This document shows, piece after piece, positions 57,641 to 64,000 of a stretch of 64,000 nt of DNA. The notes under the pieces were generated by a model. That model ran no database searches and was not told the DNA's origin. It was given only the letters and a program-made list of their open reading frames with translations. The translations under genes and the position numbers were made by a program. Source of the stretch: Tupaia tana (Eukaryota; Chordata; Mammalia; Scandentia; Tupaiidae); assembly GCA_026018925.1 (NCBI GenBank), contig JAKSZU010000002.1:156534400-156598399 (forward strand), written 5' to 3'. Position 1 is the stretch's first letter, and every line of letters begins with the position of its first letter.

Positions 57641-58368
57641 CCTTTCTGAACCTTCACACAAAGACAAATGCGGCAAAAAAGACCACGTAAATCATTCTAA
57701 AAATGGACCAAAAGTATAATATTTAAATGGTACACTTGTGGGTTCACTTTTATAATGCAGTCTAATTTAAAAGGTACTAAGTAATAATTTGTATTTTTTC
57801 TTTTTTTCTTAATTGCTAGAGGGCCGTATAGAAATTTGGGGTATCATTCCCAGATTAATCCTTGGATAATTAGTTTTTATTTTTCTTACAATATCCTTCA
57901 TAAGTACTTCATAGACCCAAAAATTCACTGTGTGGCCGTGCCGAGTACTTTCATACAAGGGGGAAATGCTCATACGTAACGTACTATGAGAGGCGCGACC
58001 TCACACACCCCGCAGCTTCTGTACTCTGGGAGGTAAATCAGAGTTGAAGGGCGGTTTTAGGAAGAACATTGAACTGCAGAGCTAGAATGTCACAGAGTTC
58101 TAAAATTTCTTATAACTTCCTTTTATTTTTTTAAAACCACTCAAAACAAAAGGATTATTCAGTATAATCATGTTAAGTATTTGTTTTATAAAGGCTGTTC
58201 CCGTTCATATTGAATAATGAACGAGAAAGACATATATTAGTGTGTGCAAATATATACCTCACCAGAGAAAAACGTGTTCCACTTTATTCTTATATTTGCC
58301 TTCTATGTGTTTATGTTTGATCTTTACGATGTTCCCCAACACAGGACTTAAAAGAAACAAGTTCTATG
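57641..58368. other. Unassigned intron
   Basis: AT-rich, nothing recognised. Confidence 0.4.
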
Positions 58369-58384
58369 GACAACTCTTGGTTTT

Positions 58385-58659
58385 TTTTTTTTTTTTTTTT
58401 TTTTTTGAGAGGTTTTTCGCTATAGGGCGCGTACGCTTGCCAGACAGACAGAGAGAGACATAGAGACAGAAAGCGAGAAATCACCCCCCAGGGGGGATGG
58501 TCACGCCGCAATCCCTTCTCCTCCATTCTCCTCTTGGGATCTTGGGCACGCACGCACACGCGCCCGGCGTGAGTTTTAAGCCACCGGGTCCGGGACGTGA
58601 ACCGCGGTCGACTACGTGGGAGTCCAGCGACATAGCCATTACACTAACTGCTGGTTCCC
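58385..58659 (-). mobile_element. A-long SINE, youngest 'gggaacc' subfamily, with TSD
   Basis: All five subfamily marks (ttcgctatag, acatagagacag, gttttaagcc, gacgtgaacc, ggttccc). TSD gacaactcttggtttt at 58369-58384 and 58660-58675. About 25-nt poly(T). Confidence 0.97.
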
Positions 58660-58675
58660 GACAACTCTTGGTTTT

Positions 58676-58934
58676 AACATCACTTAAAATCTCTCATGAC
58701 AACATTTAAACTGAAATCCTAAATATAATGTCATTATTTGTCAATATCGTCTTTTTATGATATGTTGAAGAGGTTTTACCAAGCGAGCTCCGGAATGTGC
58801 TGGGTACAGCCGCCACGTTTTTGGTCCTGGGAATGTAGAAATCTATGCTAACACTGGAGGGGTCTGAGTGCTCCTTACCTGGCACTGACGCAGGCTCCCT
58901 CCTCAGCCTCCCTGTGCAGCACCGAGAGAAAATA
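58676..58934. other. Unassigned intron
   Basis: No element recognised. Confidence 0.35.
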
Positions 58935-59110
58935 ACGTTAAGAGTGGCAAGGAGGAGGCAGCATTAACTCAGAAACCCAGTCATAACACAGGCTGGCTGT
59001 GTGGCTCTGGGCATACTGCTTAGCCGCACGGAGCCTCCACAGCCTCGCAGAAAACACAGGTTACACAACTACGTTTGTGAGAAATGAATGGCACTATACA
59101 TACATATAAG
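58935..59110 (+). mobile_element. MIR SINE
   Basis: ggctggctgtgtggctctgg, catactgcttagccgcacgg, and acacaggttacacaactacg match the MIR core order. Confidence 0.7.
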
Positions 59111-59319
59111 TACCCGGGAGGGAAGAACTCACACGTTCCTATTACCTCCTCTTTTCTCCTCAGAAACGGTGACCCTGGAAGGATAAGAAAACGTCTGTGA
59201 TGCAGGTAAACCTGGAACTGTGGGGCCGGAAGTGCAGGTCCAGGGCTCGGGCAGCGTTGACAGCACCTGTGAGCTTGTGGGACTGCAAATTCATGGTACA
59301 GGCCCCAGCACAAGCTCCG

Positions 59320-59673
59320 GGGTCCTCGGAAAAGGCATGGTGCATTTTGCATAGAAAAACATAGAAAGTAGGACCAGCAATTGGCGTAATGGCTATGTCG
59401 CTGGACTCCCATATAATCAACCATGGTTCGAGTCCTGGACCCAGTGGCTTAAACTCACACCAGGTACGTGTGCGAGCGTGCCCAAGATCCCGAGAAGAGA
59501 ATGGAGGAGAAGGGATTGCGGCGTGGCCATCCCCCCTGGGAGGTGATTTCTCGCTTTCTGTCTCTCTGCCTCTTTCTGTCTCTCTGGCAAGCACACACGC
59601 TCTATAGCAAAAAACTCTCCAAAAAAGAGAAAAAGAAAAACAGAAAACATGTCATGACTTTTCCGAGGACCCA
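59320..59673. mobile_element. Hairpin MITE M2 split by an A SINE
   Basis: ggggtcctcggaaaaggcat (59320-59339) and gtcatgacttttccgaggac (ending about 59671) are near-perfect inverted repeats. The loop gcatttt-gcatagaaaaac matches the compact M2 at 50551-50622. SINE at 59371-59640. Confidence 0.75.
59371..59640 (+). mobile_element. A-long SINE inside hairpin MITE M2
   Basis: aggaccagcaattggcgtaa head, ggttcgagtcctgg B box, ctctatagcaaaaaactctc, and an AG-rich tail. Confidence 0.93.
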
Positions 59674-59768
59674 ATGAAAAATCAGAAACTTTGGAGATGA
59701 ATCCAGAACACTGTTCTAATAAGCTTCCCGGGTGTTTCTCGAGAACATTAAAGTCTGAGAACCACTGA
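59674..59768. mobile_element. MER5A end fragment
   Basis: aatcagaaactttggagatg and aaagtctgagaaccactgac match the terminal part of MER5A. Confidence 0.65.
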
Positions 59769-59783
59769 CATAGAAACAAAGTA

Positions 59784-60000
59784 GGAGCGCACAGTGGCGC
59801 AAAGGTAACAGGCAGGAAGGTTCCAGGTTCCTATCTGGAGGCCTCCCTGGGCACAGTGGGCGCTCACGTGCCCATTACCTAGGACTGGCTGAGGCCAGGG
59901 GTGGATCCTGGCATCAGGGCCCTGTTGGGGTGCTCACTTGGACACTCGCTCTCTTGCTTACTCATGAAAGAACAAAATAAACTTTAAAAAGAACAAACAG
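59784..60000 (+). mobile_element. Family B SINE
   Basis: gagcgcacagtggcgcaaag head, gaggcctccctgggcacagt, tgcccattacctaggactgg, ctgaggccaggggtgg, and cttgcttactcatgaaag. Confidence 0.78.
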
Positions 60001-61830
60001 GAGAAACACACAGCAGACATACGCAGCACCCTCTCCTTACCAGCTCTCCCATCCCTGACCCTCGCTTTCCTCTGTCTCTTTCCCTGTTGTCCCTTGAGCT
60101 CCTGCAACCGCCCAGCTGTGGAGATTCAACTTCTGGTTTCGCTGGCACAGTCCCCAGGCCACAGCTGGCTTCTACCCATCCTGGCAGTTTTCTCCCGCTG
60201 ACAACGTGGTAACTGTCACATTCCTCACCCGCAATGCCACTCTGTCACACAGACATCTCCACCCAGGCCGGCCTCCGCACACTTGAATCCTGTGATCCTT
60301 CCCCACCTGCTCCAGAGAGCCAAGCTCCAAGCACCCTGCAAGCCCGTGGCACCTGGGCCGTGGGAGCACGCCCAAGGACTCTGAGTTCCTACAGGGCGCT
60401 TCGAAGGCTTCTCTGACAGTCGTCCCAGGAAGTCCAACCCAATGAGCTGTTCTGTTTACCCAAGAGTCCACCCCACAGCCCCTGTCCCTGCCCTAGCTGC
60501 AGAGTGCGGTCCACACCCCTCAGTGGACGGGCTGCCAGCATTCTTGAGGAGACCCATTGGACTTGGTATCTTTCTGGAGCGCTCGGGTTCAAGTCCAGAT
60601 AAAGAGAGTGACACTCCTGCAAATGCTCTAAATGAGAATGTAGTAGGCTCCTGCTGGCGACCTACAAACTGGGAGTCACTGGCCTGGGCTGAGAGCACTG
60701 GCCTGCTTGGGGAGTCATTCCATCATCTACTGTGTGATGGAGTCCCAGGTCCTGGCAACTCGAACTCCTGCTTCCTTTTATCCCGGGAACAGAGCCCTCC
60801 AAAGTCCAGTTCTACCAATACCCACGGCCACAATTAGAATGAAATCATGGTCCAACTGGTTTGGCTACAAGAGACTGGCCTCCATTCCAGGTCTATCAGA
60901 ACACCCCAGTGTGAGCCCCAGACCTGGGGGTACAGAGGGTGGAGACCACCATCCTGGCCACTACGCCTTGCAACGGCCTCTAAAGGGTAAGTCCTTCAAC
61001 TTCTGCCACGGTGGACTCTGGGTTAGACACCAACAAAAGTTGGTACCGAGACTTTCCCACCATTAATAGCCAACTGCGGAGCCTATTCTAGATGTGTCAG
61101 AAGTCCTTAGGGTAGATGCATTAATGAAACCAAACTTCAAAGCTTGGGAAGCTGCGTGTACCTCTGACAGTAAAACCAGAGCAATGAAGGGTTGGAGGAG
61201 GAGGCAGAAATGCCCTAATAAGCCAGGTGATTAAGGTGCCACAGAATATTTAGCGATACAGAAAAATGCCAATCTGAGGTTATACTTTTAGTGAAGTTCA
61301 GATCAGAAAACGGTTCTATTTCTCCGCCATCACCTCCAGAAATATTTGATCCATGTCAGTCCCACTACTGCGATGTATGAGTGCTGGTTTCCCTGCACTG
61401 TTTCTAGCTCTATGTAACAATGGTTTTACGTCTTCGTCTATTTTAAAATGGGAAATTGCTTTTCTTCCTTTTGTATTTATCCTCCTAAGGAAGGTGCTTC
61501 AGCTGCTTAGCACCTCTTCTCTCTTCACGGGAAGGCTGCCCTGCTCTCTCCCATGTGGCTGTGGTTGGACCACTATGTCCAGCCCACTCCCTAGCAAGCA
61601 TGTGACCAGGACTAACCAATCACATTCAACTCCATAATGATTTTAATGATATAAAATACACACTCATGTAAATTGTAAATAGAAGTAAACATATTTTTTA
61701 AAAATATTGGTAGTATGGATAATTATTTTAAAACTTTAATACTGCTGACCTGTCATCTTATCAACGACGATATAAGAAAAAAAGTGCTAGCCAGACACAT
61801 TTTCAAATAGTTGCAAACAAATATTGCCAA
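60001..61830. other. SINE-free unique intron
   Basis: 1.8 kb. 60040-61080 is the most GC-rich unique stretch of the window. Several 60-130 codon frames lie on both strands (for example 60442-60837 and 60707-61066), none with a known domain or exon-like splice pair that I can defend. Confidence 0.4.
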
Positions 61831-61831
61831 T

Positions 61832-62085
61832 TCTTTTTTTAATTTGCCAGAGGGCATGTGCACTCAGCATAGTGAGAGACAGAGACAGAGAGAGAAAGAA
61901 GGGAAGAAAGCAGCCCCCAACATGGGCACGGTCACTGCGATCCTCGCTCTTCCACCTCTGCACCTGAAGGGCTGTGGGGCAGGCATGCACACTCACCCAC
62001 CAGGTGCCAGGGCTGGGATTCAAACCACATGATGGGCCATGTGGGATATGGCTCCCTTAATGACCAGGCCCCACATTTTCTTTTT
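61832..62085 (-). mobile_element. A-old SINE
   Basis: tttttaatttgccagagggc, gagacagagacagagagag body, and head cttaatgaccaggcccc. Confidence 0.75.
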
Positions 62086-62099
62086 AAAAGCCATCTATA

Positions 62100-62392
62100 A
62101 TCTGCCGGTGGCAGTGGTTAGGGCAGCCAGATCCCTCATGGCTGAATGAACAGCTCCAACTCCTGGACCTGGTAGCTTGAAATACATGCTAGGCAGGTGT
62201 GTGAGTGTTCCCAAAATCCCAAGAGGAGGGAGAGAGGGAACAGAAGGGATTGTGAAGTGACCATCCCATGTGTGTGGAGGGGGGTCGGTGAGGATTTTCA
62301 CTGCCCCCCTCTCTGGCAAAGCACACACACCCTTCATTGTCCCCCTCTCTGGCAAGCACACACGCCCTTTAGCAAACAAAAAAAATAAAAGT
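62100..62392 (+). mobile_element. A-long SINE with duplicated 3' end
   Basis: tctgccggtggcagtggtta head. ccccctctctggcaaagcac at 62305-62324 recurs as ccccctctctggcaagcaca at 62341-62360. Ends ccctttagcaaac. Confidence 0.85.
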
Positions 62393-62439
62393 TGAAGTCA
62401 TTTATATTCACTTACTATAAGACAATAAGGCAGTTGTTG

Positions 62440-62615
62440 TGATTCTAAAAGTTTTACAGATAATATATTTAATCCCTACAATGATCCTGTGAAGAAAAGA
62501 GGCAAATGAACTTACCCCAGGGCTATCCACTGGACCAAGATCAAAGCCATGCCCTAACCACCAAGTCATGTCCCTCTCACCTACAGTGGCTAGACTGATC
62601 AAACCTCCCCTCCCT
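62440..62615 (+). mobile_element. Possible MIR remnant
   Basis: aatccctacaatgatcctgt, followed by gccatgccctaaccaccaag, is MIR-like but decayed. Confidence 0.4.
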
Positions 62616-62763
62616 CCATCTGTGGAGTACCAAACCAATCTAAAGCAGCATGGTGAACTTTATGAGCAGTGTCTCACCTGTGACTACTCCCTTAGGCTGT
62701 GATATTTGTCAGATTTCATCTGCTAAAGCAAACCAAATCTAACCAGTACTTAGAAATGTAAGA

Positions 62764-62999
62764 AAACGGTCAGCCCTGTAGTCCAGTGGTTAAGGGAGCT
62801 GGTCAACATGGGTGATGGCAGTTTGAATCCCCAGCACCTTGAAAAACATGCCAAATATGCATGTGCACATGTCCCAAAACCCAACAAGAGGGAGAAATGA
62901 AGAAGAGGGATTTCGGTGTGACCAAACCCCACTGGGGAATGCTTTCTCTCTTTCCCTCTGTGTCTCTGTCTCTCTCAGGAGACTGAACATGTCTTTTGA
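62764..62999 (+). mobile_element. A-old SINE
   Basis: gtcagccctgtagtccagtg head, ggcagtttgaatccccagca B box, tgtctctctcaggagac, and tcttttgacaagagaaag. Confidence 0.8.
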
Positions 63000-63085
63000 C
63001 AAGAGAAAGAAAAGAAGAAAAGGAAGGAAGGAAAAAGAAAAAAAGGAGTGGAAAAAAGGAAGGAAAGAAAGGAGGGAGTGAGGGA
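63000..63085. repeat. Purine-rich tail of the A-old SINE
   Basis: GGAA/GAAA-type tract with few interruptions, growing from the SINE 3' end as at 50020. Confidence 0.85.
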
Positions 63086-64000
63086 ACAAGAAAAGCACAG
63101 TGGCTTTACGAATGCCCTAGATGTTCCGGAGGTGACACTTTTCTTCAATAAAATGTTTGTTTGCATATTATCTTCTAATTACAACGCAATGTGTATTTAC
63201 AATGAACAGCATGCCATGTACAATGAACATCATTAAACAAATCCTGTCCTGTTAAAAACAATTAATATGAAAACAACTGAAACCAGAACCTCTTATTAGC
63301 CAGACACATTGTGAATGAGTAATGACATCTGGGATCATACATTTTCTCTCCACAAAAATTTCAATTAGTCCAGGCAGCCATGGACTTAATTATTACTTTC
63401 AAATAATAATTTTGACATTCAAAAGAATGATTTAGCAATGCTCCAAGATTATGAAATCGATGCCATGTGTTTTTTTTTTTCACCCCCGTACATTTCAGTA
63501 CTATTCTGTTAGCAAAATATTTTCTATATTTGTAATTTTTTCCAAATTTGTACTAGAAATTCCCAAACAGAACACTAAACGCTAAGGTTTTATAATAAGC
63601 AAGTATTATTTATTCAAACCGAATGGTCACATTTCACAAATTATTACATTATTTCTATAACCACTTCCTTTAACACAGACACAAACACCAGACGTAAAAC
63701 TCCCTTATTCAGACTAATCAAAGACCTGAAAAACTGAAGACGTCAACTCACTATTTTAGACAAACTTAACTTTGTTTTGAAATCAGGTCGTTCAAAAGAA
63801 GGAAAGAAATGATTCGGGATACATTCTGAAGATGTCCAAGTGGAATATCAACAGTTCCAATTTTACGGGTTTCTGAAACCCTGGTCTCTGAAGAAGATGC
63901 TTGAGAACAGTGTATTAAAATTTCCTTCTTTAATCTCTATAGCCGTTATATTAATTTCATATTCATTAGTAGTCTGACCTTTCTGTTAGGAAAGGATTCA
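63086..64000. other. Unassigned intron
   Basis: AT-rich, no element or exon recognised. Confidence 0.45.

Larger units (their letters stand above)
14181..64000 (-). other. WWC2: Upstream intron of WWC2 (probably intron 1), incomplete
   Basis: Everything to the right of the exon acceptor is intronic if transcription is on the minus strand. No exon with the preceding WW1 codons and no CpG-island promoter is visible up to 64000, so the intron is at least 49.8 kb. The polypyrimidine tract is short; the acceptor is ttctggtttgctatag. That this is intron 1 is inferred from the residues encoded. Confidence 0.75.

Noticed and set aside
58497-58709. Recurring frames of the type SPLGILGTHAHAPGVSFKPPG
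   Set aside because: Translation of the opposite SINE strand. No start-codon context, splice structure or selection is visible.

Overview
The window is intronic DNA of a placental mammal, with one coding exon recognisable. The exon lies on the minus strand at 14071-14180. It encodes 36 residues of the WW1-WW2 linker and the first part of the second WW domain of the Hippo-pathway scaffold WWC2 (KIBRA family), and both splice sites are intact. The flanking exons are not visible. The gene runs right to left, so 14181-64000 is upstream intron (probably intron 1) and 1-14070 is downstream intron. No promoter CpG island, rRNA, functional tRNA gene, CRISPR array or bacterial feature is present.

Nearly everything else is repeats. 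Ancient eutherian or mammalian families are present: L1M, HAL1, L2, MIR, MER5A, another hAT element and one solo MLT1 LTR. Dominating these are roughly 65 lineage-specific tRNA-derived SINEs, an eyeball estimate of about a quarter of the sequence. I use four working names. A-short is a tRNA-like head, a CT-rich body of about 80 bp and an AAATAAAT-rich tail. A-long is the same head plus a body of about 170 bp ending near ccctatagcaaaaacctctc and poly(A). A-old is a diverged relative with a head like cctgtagtccagtggttaag. Family B has a different body containing gtgcccacgatccaggact and gctgaggctgggg. Many A-long copies are CpG-rich with perfect 12-18 bp target-site duplications (TSDs), so the family was recently active and L1-mobilised. 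The SINE type suggests a small eutherian lineage. A colugo (Dermoptera, CYN-SINE-like) is my best guess from memory, with low confidence.

Layout: 0-9.3 kb, L1M remnant and scattered A SINEs; 9.5-10.7 kb, HAL1; 11-13.5 kb, SINEs; 14.07-14.18 kb, WWC2 exon; 15.5-31 kb, dense A and B SINEs, MER5A, L1M, L2 and a hAT element; 32.6-34.1 kb, young and triply nested SINEs; 34.3-36.9 kb, mostly unique sequence; 37-41 kb, a cluster of SINEs whose heads match the CTCF consensus; 42.1-46.4 kb, SINE-poor unique sequence; 48.5-54.2 kb, palindromic MITEs and a 513-bp purine tract; 51.4 kb, MLT1 LTR; 54-60 kb, young SINEs; 60-61.8 kb, SINE-free unique sequence; 61.8-63.1 kb, older SINEs.

The most notable observations are these. 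(i) The tRNA-like head of the older A SINEs carries a CTCF-type 13-mer overlapping the Pol III A box in at least 12 copies, and it is destroyed in the youngest subfamily. (ii) A young SINE subfamily is defined by five linked changes, one in the B box. (iii) Two palindromic MITE families have SINEs inserted in their centres. (iv) There is a three-layer SINE nest. (v) A 513-bp polypurine tract grew from a SINE tail.
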